DNA from: Methylobacterium sp. J-067
GTDB taxonomy: Bacteria; Pseudomonadota; Alphaproteobacteria; Rhizobiales; Beijerinckiaceae
Assembly: GCF_022829465.1 (NCBI RefSeq)
Contig: NZ_JAKSXZ010000097.1
Span: 186,001 to 250,000, forward strand
Length of the DNA stretch: 64,000 nt
Reading direction: 5' to 3'
The position numbers and the translations under genes were made by a program. This document shows positions 35,679 through 44,245 of this stretch, in pieces. Every line of letters begins with the position of its first letter. Within the stretch, counting starts at the first letter, position 1. A model generated the notes under the pieces. It was given only the letters and a program-made list of their open reading frames with translations, was not told the DNA's origin and did not search any database.

Positions 35679-37255
35679 AAGACCACCTCGATGAGGTACG
35701 GCCCCTTCTCCGCGAGACCGTGCTTCAGGGCGTCGATGAACTCCGGCAGGGTCTCGACCCGCCGCCCGTCGACGCCGAAGCCGCGCCCGAGCGAGACCCA
35801 ATCGATGGCCGGATCGTCGAGGCTCAGCATCCCGATGGCCTTCGGCCCGGGATTGTGCGCGCCGACATTGGCGAGTTCGCCGCGCAGGATCGCGTAGGCG
35901 CGGTTCGACCAGACGATGGTCACGACATCGAGGCGCTCGCGGGCCTGCGTCCACAGCGCCTGGACCGTGTAGAGGCCGCTGCCATCCGCCTGAAGGTTGA
36001 TGACCTTGCGGCCCGGCGCACCGATGGCGGCGCCGGTCGCCATCGGGATGCCGACGCCGATGGCGCCGCCGCTGAGTTGCAGCCAGGAATGCGGGGCGCT
36101 CGCCTTGGTCAGCCCGAAGAAGTTGCGCCCCGTGGTCAGCGACTCGTCGCAGATCACCGCACCCTCGGGGATCAGCGCGCCGAGGACGGCGCCGATGGCG
36201 TCTTGCTCCAAGCGCTCGGAGGTGGGGATCTCCGGCCGGCGTCCGAGATCGGGGAGGGCGCTCTCGGGCGCGTTCACCGCCTCGGCCAGCCGTTCGAGGG
36301 CGTCGATCTGGTCCTGCTCCGGCGTCGCCAGCGTCAGGGTCGTGCAGCCCTCGGGGGCGAGCAGGCTCGGCTTGCCGGGATAGGCGAAGAAGCCGACCGG
36401 CTGGGTCGCGCCGATCAGGATGACGTGGCGGAAGCCCTTCAACGCGTCGATGGCCTGATCGATCGGGTAGGGCAGACGCTCGATCGGCACGGTGCCGACG
36501 CCCCGGTCGATGCGGGCATTCGAGGTCATGGCCAACAGCTTCGCGCCGGTCTTGCGGGCGATGTGGTCGGCGATCACCCGGCCCTCCTTGCGCACCGCCT
36601 GGTCGCCGAGGTGGAGCAGCACCGGCTCACCGCTCGCGAGCAGCTTCGCCGCCTCGCGGATCGCCTCGTCCTCGGCGCGGGCGCGCTCGGGGATCGGCGG
36701 CACGGGGGCGATTCCGGTGCCGGGATCCCAAGCCGTGTTGGCGGGCAGGATCAGAGTCGCGACCTGCCCCGGCGCGGTACGGGCGGCGGCGATGGCGTCG
36801 GCGCCGTCGCGGCCGATCTCCTCCGCGCTCATCCCCGTGCGCACCCAGGCCGACATCGGCCGGGCCAGCCCCTCGATGTCCGAGGTGAGCGGGGCATCGT
36901 ATTGCCGGTGGTAGGTGGCGTGCTCGCCGACGATGTTGACGAGCGGCGAGCGCGCCCGCCTTGCATTGTGCAGGTTGGCGAGGCCGTTCGCGAGGCCGGG
37001 GCCGAGATGCAGCAGCGTCGAGGCCGGCTTGTCGGCCATGCGGGCATAGCCGTCCGCCGCGCCCGTGGCGCCGCCCTCGAACAGGCAGAGCACGCAGCGC
37101 ATCCCCTCGACTCGGTCGAGGGCGGCGACGAAGTGCATTTCCGATGTACCGGGATTGGTGAAGCAGACCTCCACCCCACCCGCCACCAGGGTGCGCACCA
37201 GACTTTCGGCGCCGTTCATCGGCGCAGCCGCCGCCTCATTCGTCGGTTCAGCCAC
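35675..37255 (-). CDS. ThDP-dependent enzyme, acetolactate synthase large-subunit-like
   Basis: A 526-residue protein with the three domains of the ThDP decarboxylase/synthase superfamily. The N-terminal Pyr domain has CFTNPGTSEMHFVAAL, and LHLGPGLANGLANLHNARRA near 80. The C-terminal PP domain has QADGSGLYTVQALWTQ and SNRAYAIL as the ThDP-Mg site. I chose GTG 37255 because of a strong GGGAGGAT 7 bases upstream; GTG 37285 and ATG 37219 are alternatives. No small regulatory subunit is adjacent, so true acetolactate synthesis for branched amino acids is unlikely. Decarboxylation of a 2-oxo acid is more likely. Coupled to the S45 acylase. Confidence 0.85.
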   Translation of the reverse strand: MAEPTNEAAAAPMNGAESLVRTLVAGGVEVCFTNPGTSEMHFVAALDRVEGMRCVLCLFEGGATGAADGYARMADKPASTLLHLGPGLANGLANLHNARRARSPLVNIVGEHATYHRQYDAPLTSDIEGLARPMSAWVRTGMSAEEIGRDGADAIAAARTAPGQVATLILPANTAWDPGTGIAPVPPIPERARAEDEAIREAAKLLASGEPVLLHLGDQAVRKEGRVIADHIARKTGAKLLAMTSNARIDRGVGTVPIERLPYPIDQAIDALKGFRHVILIGATQPVGFFAYPGKPSLLAPEGCTTLTLATPEQDQIDALERLAEAVNAPESALPDLGRRPEIPTSERLEQDAIGAVLGALIPEGAVICDESLTTGRNFFGLTKASAPHSWLQLSGGAIGVGIPMATGAAIGAPGRKVINLQADGSGLYTVQALWTQARERLDVVTIVWSNRAYAILRGELANVGAHNPGPKAIGMLSLDDPAIDWVSLGRGFGVDGRRVETLPEFIDALKHGLAEKGPYLIEVVL

Positions 37256-37421
37256 GCCAATCCTCCCAGCACGCCTCAATTCCACTCATCGTGGCACGGT
37301 GGAGCGGCGGCGCAAGGCCCCTTGGACGCAGGATGGACAAGCATCGCCCTGCGGCGTCACCGCCTGTTCTGGCGCGGGACTTGCCGGGGGCGCGGCGTCA
37401 GCCACGGTATCCGGACACCCG

Positions 37422-39023
37422 ATGACGTTCCCCCGACGCACCGCCTTCGCGCTCACCGCCAGCCTCGCCCTCGTGGCCCAAGCCCAGGCCGACAGCGTGC
37501 TGCGCATCGCCATGACGGCGACCGACGTGCCCACGGCCACCGGCCTTCCGAACAACGGCTTCGAGGGCATGCGCTTCATGGGTTACCCGATCTTCGAAGC
37601 CCTCACGCAATGGGACCTAACGCAGACGGACAGGCCCTCGGGCATCAAGCCGGCCCTTGCGCAGAGTTACGAGCAGGACCCCGCCGACGGCCACATCTGG
37701 ACCTTCCACCTGCGCCAGGGAGTCAAGTTCCACGACGGCACGCCCTTCGACGCGAACGCCGTGGTCTGGAACCTCGACCGGTTCTTCAAGAACGACAGCC
37801 CGCAATTCGAGCCGCAGGCGGCGGGCATCTCGCGGGCGCGGGCACCCATCGTCGCGAGCTACCGCAAGATCGACGACGCCACGGTGCAGATCACGACCAC
37901 GCAGGTGGCGTCGTACTTCCCCTACATGGTGGTGTACCTGCTGTTCACGTCGCCCCAATCCTTCGAGAAGGCAGGCCGTGACTGGACCAAGGTGCCCGCC
38001 CTGCCGGCGGCCGGGACCGGGCCGTTCAAGATCGTGAAGGTCTCGCCACGCGAATCCGTCGATCTCGCCCGCAACCCCGACTATTGGGATGCCGGCCGCA
38101 TGGCGAAGGTCGACCGCATCCGCCTGATGCCGATCCCGGAGGCGAATGCCCGCGTCGCCGCCCTGCGCTCGGGGCAGGTGGACTGGATCGAGGTGCCGGC
38201 CCCGGACGCGATCCCCTCGCTGAAACAGGCCGGCTTCACGATCACGACGGGCTCGTACCCGCATGTCTGGCCTTGGATCTACAACATCGCCGGCACGAAC
38301 AGCCCCCTGAAGGACGTGCGCGTGCGTCAGGCGTTGAATTACTGTGTCGACCGCGAGGGCATCGTCGCCCTGCTGAACGGCACCGCTGAACCCGCCTCCG
38401 GGTGGCTCAACGACAAGGATCCAAACTTCGGCAAGCCGCAGAACCACTACGTCTCGGATCCAGAGAAGGGCAAGAAGCTCCTGGCCGAGGCCGGCTACGG
38501 GCCGAGCAAGCCCCTCAGCCTGAAGGTGATGGTGTCGTCGTCGGGCTCCGGCCAAATGCTGCCCATGCCGATGAACGAGTACCTTCAGGAGAACTTGAAG
38601 CAGTCCTGCAATGTGGACGTGTCGTTCAACGTGGTCGAATGGCAGGTGCTGCTCAACGCGAGCCGGCTCCTGCCCGATTCGGGCAACCTGCAGGGCTCGA
38701 ACGTGCTGAACGTCTCCTCGCCGTCTTCCGACGCGGCGGTGATGGAGCGGTACTTCTCCTCGTCCCGGTTCCCGCCGGGCGGCTTCAACTTCCCGAACTG
38801 GAAGGACGACCAGTTCGACGCGGCCCTCAAGGCGCTCGCGGAGACGAAGGACCAGAAGGTGATCGACTCGCAGACGCAGATCGCCCACGAACGCCTCGTG
38901 GACAATCCGCCCTGGCTGTACGTGGTCCACGATCTCAACCCGCGTGCCATGTCGAAATCGGTGAAGGGCTTCGTCTCGCCGCAATCCTGGTTCGTCGATC
39001 TCACCCGTGTCAGTGTTCAGTGA
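37422..39023 (+). CDS. ABC transporter substrate-binding protein, dipeptide/nickel (SBP_bac_5) family
   Basis: A 533-residue periplasmic binding protein. A signal peptide (FALTASLALVAQAQA) precedes the SBP_bac_5 fold, with LAQSYEQDPADGHIWTFHLR near 83-102, GVKFHDGTPFDANAVVWNLD, GTGPFKIVKV and VRQALNYCVDRE. Ligands of the family are peptides, nickel chelates or other amide-like solutes. No permease or ATPase genes lie in the window, so it works with a distant transporter or is an orphan. It is 16 bp upstream of an amidase gene on the same strand, so uptake and hydrolysis of one amide substrate is a reasonable inference. Confidence 0.92.
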   Translation: MTFPRRTAFALTASLALVAQAQADSVLRIAMTATDVPTATGLPNNGFEGMRFMGYPIFEALTQWDLTQTDRPSGIKPALAQSYEQDPADGHIWTFHLRQGVKFHDGTPFDANAVVWNLDRFFKNDSPQFEPQAAGISRARAPIVASYRKIDDATVQITTTQVASYFPYMVVYLLFTSPQSFEKAGRDWTKVPALPAAGTGPFKIVKVSPRESVDLARNPDYWDAGRMAKVDRIRLMPIPEANARVAALRSGQVDWIEVPAPDAIPSLKQAGFTITTGSYPHVWPWIYNIAGTNSPLKDVRVRQALNYCVDREGIVALLNGTAEPASGWLNDKDPNFGKPQNHYVSDPEKGKKLLAEAGYGPSKPLSLKVMVSSSGSGQMLPMPMNEYLQENLKQSCNVDVSFNVVEWQVLLNASRLLPDSGNLQGSNVLNVSSPSSDAAVMERYFSSSRFPPGGFNFPNWKDDQFDAALKALAETKDQKVIDSQTQIAHERLVDNPPWLYVVHDLNPRAMSKSVKGFVSPQSWFVDLTRVSVQ

Positions 39024-39039
39024 GCGGCCGGAGCCAGTC

Positions 39040-40425
39040 ATGACCGAACTCCACACCCTCCCGGCCGCCGCCCTCGCCCGGGACATCGCCGCGCGGAAGC
39101 TCTCGCCGGTCGATTGCGTCGAGGCTCTGCTCGGCCGGATCGAACGGCTGGAACCGCAGCTTCAGGCCTTCACGGAGGTCTTCGCGCAGGATGCGCGCCT
39201 CGCCGCCGAAGGCGCGGACAAGGCGATCCGCTCGGGCCACGCGGTCGGCCCGCTCCACGGCGTCCCCGTCGTGCTGAAGGACCTGATCGACCTGGAGGGC
39301 CGGATCACCATGGGCGGCTCGGCCGCCCACCGGACGCGCCGGGCCGCGCGTACGGCGACCGTGGCGCGCAAGCTCATCGCGCAGGGCATGATCGTGCTGG
39401 GCAAGACCCACACGGTCGAGTTCGCCTATGGCGGCTGGGGCACGAACCAGCATCTCGGGACCCCCTGGAACCCCTGGGACATGCAGGTGCAGCGCGTGCC
39501 GGGGGGATCGTCCAGCGGCACGAGCGTCACCGTCGCCGCGCGGCTCGCCCCCTGGGGCATCGGCACCGATACCGGCGGCTCGGTGCGCCTGCCGGCCTCG
39601 TTCTGTGGGCTCACCGGGCTCAAGGTCACGGTCGGGCGGGTCTCGACCCACGGGATCGTGCCGCTCTCCGCGACCCTCGACACGCCCGGCCCCCTGGCCC
39701 GCACCGTCGAGGACGTGGCCCTGCTCTACGAGGCGATCTCCGGTCCCGATCCCCTCGATCCGGTGACGAAAGGCGTCGTCCCGGCGGATCCGTGGACGAC
39801 GCTGCACCGGGGCGTGCGGGGCCTGCGCCTGGCGCGGATGCCGGCGGCCGAGCGGGATGGCGTCGCGCCGGACATGCTCGCCGCCTACGACGCGGCGCTC
39901 GATACGCTGGCGGGGGAGGGCGCCGAGATCGTGGACATCGCCCTGCCGTTCCGCTTCGCGGACTTCCTGGCGATGAGCGACATCACCAACGCGGAGGCCT
40001 ATTTCGAGAACGGGGCGCTGGCGGAGGATGCGGCCTCGCCGCTGGGCGACGCGGTGCGGGGGCGCATCCTGGCCGGCGCCGCCGTGTCCGCGCAGACCTA
40101 CCTGCACACGCAGCGCCGCCGGGCGGCGATGAAGGTGCAGTTCGCGGCGGCGATGGAGGGAATCGATGCCCTGCTGACCCCCACGACGGAATGCGCGGCG
40201 ATTCCCGTGTCCGAGGTGGACGAGGCCTATGCACCCTCGCGCTTCACCCGCTTCGGCAACCTGCTGGACCTCTGCGCCCTCAGCCTGCCGTCAGGCTACA
40301 CGGCGGGCGGCCTGCCGCTGTCGCTCCAAATCGCCTGCCGGGGCTACGACGAGGCCATGGCCCTGCGAATCGGGCAGGGCTTCCAGCGCACTACCGAATG
40401 GCACCTTCGCCAGCCGATGCCTTGA
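39040..40425 (+). CDS. Amidase signature family hydrolase (second copy type)
   Basis: A 461-residue enzyme with the complete triad Lys80 (VVLKDLID), Ser157 (GGSSSGTS) and Ser181 (TDTGGSVRLP). It is only distantly similar to the amidase at 29063. ATG 39040 has GGAG upstream; GTG 39007 would overlap the binding-protein gene. It is closer to the GatA/aryl-acylamidase type by its GGSSSG and DTGGSVR wording, but no GatB or GatC genes are near. It likely cleaves the compound bound by the upstream SBP, or amides formed by the nitrile hydratase. The last 35 bp overlap the convergent sigma factor gene. Confidence 0.93.
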   Translation: MTELHTLPAAALARDIAARKLSPVDCVEALLGRIERLEPQLQAFTEVFAQDARLAAEGADKAIRSGHAVGPLHGVPVVLKDLIDLEGRITMGGSAAHRTRRAARTATVARKLIAQGMIVLGKTHTVEFAYGGWGTNQHLGTPWNPWDMQVQRVPGGSSSGTSVTVAARLAPWGIGTDTGGSVRLPASFCGLTGLKVTVGRVSTHGIVPLSATLDTPGPLARTVEDVALLYEAISGPDPLDPVTKGVVPADPWTTLHRGVRGLRLARMPAAERDGVAPDMLAAYDAALDTLAGEGAEIVDIALPFRFADFLAMSDITNAEAYFENGALAEDAASPLGDAVRGRILAGAAVSAQTYLHTQRRRAAMKVQFAAAMEGIDALLTPTTECAAIPVSEVDEAYAPSRFTRFGNLLDLCALSLPSGYTAGGLPLSLQIACRGYDEAMALRIGQGFQRTTEWHLRQPMP

Positions 40426-41089
40426 GGATGCCGAGCCCCGCGAGCAGCGTCGCGCGGGCCCGGCTCACCCGGCTCTTCACCGTGCCGACCTGACACCCGA
40501 TCCGGTCCGCCGCCTCCTCGTAGGTGAAGCCCTCGGCCCCGACGAGGAGCAGCGCCTCACGCTGGGCGGCAGGCAGGAGGTTCAGGTGCTCGCGGACGGT
40601 GTTGAGGGTGCTCGCATCCTCCTGGTCGGACAGGGCGATCATCCGCTCGGCATGGACGCCGTCGGCATCCTCGACCTCGCGCTTGGCCTTGCGCAGGTCC
40701 GAGTAGAACAGGTTGCGCAGGATCGTGAACAGCCACGCGGTGAAGTTCGTGCCGGGCCGGAAGCGATGCTGGTTCGCCCAGGCGCGGGCGAAGGCCTCCT
40801 GCACGAGGTCGTCGGCGCGCACCGCATCCCCGCAGAGGGAGAGGGCGAAGGTCCGCAGCGCCGGCAGGGCATTGATGATGTCCGCGCGGAAATCGAAGGC
40901 CAGCGCGGCGTCGGCACCCGCAAACAGGGCTTCGAGCCGGGTCACGAGTCCCGACAGCCGCTCGGGCAGCGCGTCGTTCGTCGTGAGAGCGAAGTAATCC
41001 TTGAGAGGCGCGGCCAGATGGCGCCCGATATCGCTGGCGCCGTGAGTCGGCCCCGCCTCGGTTACTCCTTCCGGCAGATCGGCGATCAT
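40391..41089 (-). CDS. EcfG-type sigma factor with N-terminal NepR-like segment
   Basis: A 232-residue protein. Residues 67-138 are sigma region 2 and 163-218 region 4, with EcfG hallmarks [66 protein letters not shown] and [11 protein letters not shown]. EcfG drives the alphaproteobacterial general stress response. Residues 20-54 ([13 protein letters not shown] then [14 protein letters not shown]) read like NepR, the small anti-sigma factor that normally binds EcfG as a separate protein. ATG 41089 has a strong GGGAGGCGGG site, so the extension is translated. No separate NepR or PhyR gene is nearby. The promoter faces the nitrile hydratase operon. Confidence 0.88.
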   Translation of the reverse strand: MIADLPEGVTEAGPTHGASDIGRHLAAPLKDYFALTTNDALPERLSGLVTRLEALFAGADAALAFDFRADIINALPALRTFALSLCGDAVRADDLVQEAFARAWANQHRFRPGTNFTAWLFTILRNLFYSDLRKAKREVEDADGVHAERMIALSDQEDASTLNTVREHLNLLPAAQREALLLVGAEGFTYEEAADRIGCQVGTVKSRVSRARATLLAGLGILKASAGEGAIR

Positions 41090-41271
41090 CCCGCCTCCCT
41101 CGACAGATTGAATATTGGAATTTGTCTAAGGTCTCGTACAAGCCGCCGCATGAACCGCTGCTAAACAACCGCGGACGGATTTGCGGGATTGTCCGAAAGT
41201 CCAAGCCGGTGGCGTTTCGGGGTTGGCATCGCGGGGACGCGGGGTGCATCCTCCCGGCCCGAGGATCAGCC

Positions 41272-41913
41272 ATGACGCACGACCATCACCACCACGATCA
41301 CGACCATCCGCACGGCAGCGATCTCACGCCCGTCGAGGCGCGGGTGCGGGCACTGGAATCGCTCCTCGTCGAGAAGGGCTACGTGCAGCCCGCCGCCCTC
41401 GATGCGCTGGTCGAGATGTACGAGACCAAGGTCGGCCCCCATCTCGGCGCCCGCGTCGTCGCCCGCGCCTGGACCGATCCCGCCTATCGCGACCGCCTGC
41501 TGGAGGACGCCACGCCGACCATCGCCGAACTCGGCATCGGCGGGCGGGGCGGCGAGCACATGGTCGTCGTCGAGAACACGCCCGAGGTGCACAACATGGT
41601 CGTGTGTACCCTGTGCTCCTGTTACCCGTGGCCCGTCCTCGGCCTGCCGCCGGTCTGGTACAAGGCCCCGGCCTATCGCGCCCGCGCCGTGATCGATCCG
41701 CGCGGCGTGCTGACCGATTTCGGCGTCGGCCTCCCCGAGACGACGCGGATCACGGTGTGGGATTCCACCGCCGAGACCCGCTTCATGGTGCTGCCGATGC
41801 GGCCCGCTGGCACGGAGGGTTTTTCCGAGGAGGCGCTGGCCGCCCTCGTCACCCGCGACGCGATGATCGGCACCGGCCTGCCGCTCTCGCCCGGCGCGGA
41901 GATCCAGCCATGA
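41272..41913 (+). CDS. nthA: Nitrile hydratase alpha subunit, cobalt type
   Basis: A 213-residue subunit that, with beta, hydrates nitriles to amides. The metal claw is Cys112-Thr-Leu-Cys115-Ser-Cys117; Thr at the second place marks the non-corrin cobalt type (iron types have Ser). Cys115 and Cys117-type residues are oxidised to sulfinate/sulfenate in the family. The N-terminus ([15 protein letters not shown]) has eight His in 14 residues and could gather metal. ATG 41272 follows GAGGAT. Its stop overlaps the beta start (ATGA). First gene of a three-gene operon. Confidence 0.95.
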   Translation: MTHDHHHHDHDHPHGSDLTPVEARVRALESLLVEKGYVQPAALDALVEMYETKVGPHLGARVVARAWTDPAYRDRLLEDATPTIAELGIGGRGGEHMVVVENTPEVHNMVVCTLCSCYPWPVLGLPPVWYKAPAYRARAVIDPRGVLTDFGVGLPETTRITVWDSTAETRFMVLPMRPAGTEGFSEEALAALVTRDAMIGTGLPLSPGAEIQP

Positions 41914-42569
41914 ACGGCGCGCAGGATCTCGGCGGCGCGCACGGGTTCGGGCCCGTCCGCCCGGAGCCGAACGAGCCCGTCTTCCACGCAGACTGGGAGA
42001 AGCGCGTCTTCGCCATGGCAATGGCGATGGGCTTCACCGGAAGCTGGAACCTCGACGGGAGCCGCGCCACGCGGGAATCGCTGCCGCCCGCGCAATATCT
42101 GGCGTCGAGCTACTACGACATCTGGCTCGAAGCGCTGGAAGCGCAGATCCTCGCGAACGGGCTCGCCACGCGGGAGGAGATCGCTACTGGCCGCGCGGCC
42201 GAGCCACCCAAGCCCGTCGCCCGCGTGCTCACCGCCGACATCCTCGAACCGCGCTTCCGGGTGGGCTTTCCAAGCGACCGGGAGCCCGAAGGGCCCGCCC
42301 GCTTCGCCATCGGCGAGACCGTCGTCGCGAAGGTGATGAACCCGGTCGGGCATACCCGCCTGCCGCGCTACGTCCGGGGCCGGCGGGGCGTGGTCGAGGC
42401 GATCCACGGGGCCTTCGTCTTCCCCGACACCAATGCCTACAAGCGAGGCGAGAACCCGGCCTGGCTCTACACGGTCGCCTTCACGGCGTCCGAGTTGTGG
42501 GGGCCGGAGGCCGATCCCGGCGGGCGCGTCACCATCGCGGCCTTCGAGCCCTATTTCGACCCGGCATGA
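41910..42569 (+). CDS. nthB: Nitrile hydratase beta subunit
   Basis: A 219-residue subunit. The N-terminal helical part ([42 protein letters not shown]) and the C-terminal SH3-like barrel ([27 protein letters not shown]) are typical. Beta supplies Arg residues that bind the oxidised Cys of alpha; Arg55- and Arg160-equivalents appear to lie in the SYYD-upstream and [10 protein letters not shown] regions. ATG 41910 overlaps the alpha stop, and its stop overlaps the accessory gene start. Confidence 0.95.
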   Translation: MNGAQDLGGAHGFGPVRPEPNEPVFHADWEKRVFAMAMAMGFTGSWNLDGSRATRESLPPAQYLASSYYDIWLEALEAQILANGLATREEIATGRAAEPPKPVARVLTADILEPRFRVGFPSDREPEGPARFAIGETVVAKVMNPVGHTRLPRYVRGRRGVVEAIHGAFVFPDTNAYKRGENPAWLYTVAFTASELWGPEADPGGRVTIAAFEPYFDPA

Positions 42570-42898
42570 GCGCGCCACGCCCGCAGGGGCCCTTCGCCGC
42601 GCCGTGGGAGGCGCAGGTCTTCGCCATGGTCGTCTCCCTGCAGGAGGCGGGCCTGTTCACCTGGGGTGAATGGGCCGAAGCACTCGGCCGCACGATGCGG
42701 CCCGACGGGGCGGGCGAGCAGGCGGCCGATTACGGTCGCTGGCTGGAGACGCTGGAACGCCTCCTCGCCGAGCGCGGCGTGGCGGATGGGGCAAGCGTCG
42801 AAGCCCGCACCGCCGCGTGGCTGCGCGCGGCGCATGCCACGCCCCATGGCGAGCCGATCGTGCTGGGGAACGACCCGGAATTGGCCAAGCGCGGGTAG
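42566..42898 (+). CDS. Nitrile hydratase accessory protein (beta-like activator)
   Basis: A 110-residue protein resembling the N-terminal half of the beta subunit: FAAPWEAQVFAMVVSLQEAG, FTWGEWAEALG, YGRWLETLERLLAERG. Such activators (P14K/NhlE type) swap with beta-bound alpha to insert cobalt and oxidise the cysteines. It is needed for active cobalt nitrile hydratase in known operons. ATG 42566 overlaps the beta stop. Its TAG at 42896-42898 abuts the stop of the convergent MBL-fold gene with zero spacing. No cobalt transporter gene follows. Confidence 0.88.
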   Translation: MSAPRPQGPFAAPWEAQVFAMVVSLQEAGLFTWGEWAEALGRTMRPDGAGEQAADYGRWLETLERLLAERGVADGASVEARTAAWLRAAHATPHGEPIVLGNDPELAKRG

Positions 42899-43765
42899 CT
42901 ACTTCCGCAACTCGTCCAGCGGCACCGGATAGGCGTGCGGCCGGGTGGAAAGCATCGCGTCGATCAGCGCCAGCACCTCGGCGCGGCCACAATTGGCGGC
43001 CGGTTCGAAGGGCGTCCAGGTCTGGGTGAAGTCGAGCCGCGCGAACACGTCACGGTAGTGGCGCAACTCGTTGATCGTCAGCGGAACGCCGCGCACGAAG
43101 GCCTTGTGCGCCGAGATCGTCCGAGCCCGGCGGAAATCCTGCGGGTCGAGTTCGAATTTCAGGGCGTCGCCGCAGAAGCAGATCTTCCGCTTGCGGTCGA
43201 ACAGCACGGCGTGCCCGTCGAAATGCCCGGCCGTGCGGTGGAGTTCGAGGCCCGGCAGCGGTTCGACGAAATCGTCGTAGGGCCAGCTCACCTGAAGGGC
43301 GGCGCTCCATGTAAAGTCCGCCGCCGGCAGGCAGAGTTCCGGGTCGAACCGGTCCTGCAACTGGACCAGCGCCCCGTAGGAATGTGGGTGCGAGGCCGAG
43401 AGGATCGTCATCCCGCCGAGGCGGGCGATCTGGTCGAGCGCCGCCTCGCTGAAGACCGGGCAGCCCTCGAATCCCATGTTTCCGGCCTCGGTCTGGATCA
43501 GGTAGGCTGAGGGGCCGATGCCGGAGACCGGCTCGTTCCAGAACCGCCAGACGCCCGGCTCCAATTCCTGCCAGTGGCAGGGGAAGGCCTCCTGTGCCTC
43601 GGTGGTGGTGCGGAAGCGCCAGCCGTCCTGCGGCACCACATGGCGCGCGTCGAGGCACATCGGGCAGGCGGCGGGCGTCTCGAAATGCCGCTGCCAGAAC
43701 CCGCAATTGTCACACGTGTAGGCAGGCAGATTCAGGGCGCCCGCGAAGGGCAGGTAACCGGGCAT
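42899..43765 (-). CDS. MBL-fold metallo-hydrolase with N-terminal zinc ribbon
   Basis: A 288-residue protein. Cys18, Cys21, Cys34 and Cys37 (CDNC, CPMC) form a rubredoxin-like zinc ribbon at the N-terminus. The metallo-beta-lactamase part has SHPHSYGAL in place of the usual HxHxDH (the DH pair is missing), but TAGHFDGHAVLF and ICFCGDALKFEL are kept. Catalysis by the usual di-zinc route may therefore be changed or lost. ATG 43765 has GGAGGA upstream; a longer start at 43867 is not needed. Substrate unknown. Confidence 0.85.
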   Translation of the reverse strand: MPGYLPFAGALNLPAYTCDNCGFWQRHFETPAACPMCLDARHVVPQDGWRFRTTTEAQEAFPCHWQELEPGVWRFWNEPVSGIGPSAYLIQTEAGNMGFEGCPVFSEAALDQIARLGGMTILSASHPHSYGALVQLQDRFDPELCLPAADFTWSAALQVSWPYDDFVEPLPGLELHRTAGHFDGHAVLFDRKRKICFCGDALKFELDPQDFRRARTISAHKAFVRGVPLTINELRHYRDVFARLDFTQTWTPFEPAANCGRAEVLALIDAMLSTRPHAYPVPLDELRK

Positions 43766-43934
43766 CGTCTCGCGTCCTCCGCCCTCACGCAGCGGTGAAA
43801 GCACCGCCTGAAACTGTCCCCGGACGCCATGGTTTCCAGGCCATGCCGCGACATCGCCGTCCTTCATCGCCGCTCGACGCGGGCGACGATCCGGGACACA
43901 CTACGCGCTCGGTGCGGATGGGAGACCCCCGCCC

Positions 43935-44165
43935 ATGACGACAGCACGCTCGATTCGGCGCCCGTTCGACCGCTGGCCCATCGATCCCTGGCCCCGCGCC
44001 TCCCTCGGGGAGCGGACGGCAGTGGGCTCGGTGCTGATCCTCCTCCTCGCCCTTCCGTGCATGGCGGCCGCTTTGGCCCTGGCGCTCCTCGTCATCCTCG
44101 TGCAGCACGCCTCCCGCTCCTACGATGCGGGCGCGATGCTGCGGGCGAGACTCGTCCGCCACTGA
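43935..44165 (+). CDS. Small single-pass membrane protein, unknown
   Basis: A 76-residue protein. A basic N-terminus (MTTARSIRRPFDRWPIDPWPR) is followed by one long hydrophobic helix (about 31-55, VLILLLALPCMAAALALALLVIL) and a charged tail. A moderate GGGAG lies 10 bases before the ATG. No family is recognised. It is 80 bp upstream of the large acyltransferase/ligase gene on the same strand and could be co-transcribed with it. Confidence 0.55.
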   Translation: MTTARSIRRPFDRWPIDPWPRASLGERTAVGSVLILLLALPCMAAALALALLVILVQHASRSYDAGAMLRARLVRH

Positions 44166-44245
44166 GGAAAAACAGGTCCGGCTCACGCAGGATTTGACCT
44201 CGGCGCCGCGCCTGGGTCAGTCATGGCGCGAGGCCGGAGACCGAC

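Noticed and set aside
35675-37255. ThDP enzyme as biosynthetic acetolactate synthase (ilvB)
   Set aside because: No small subunit gene nearby, and the context is hydrolytic and catabolic; the large-subunit-like sequence alone does not support ilvB.
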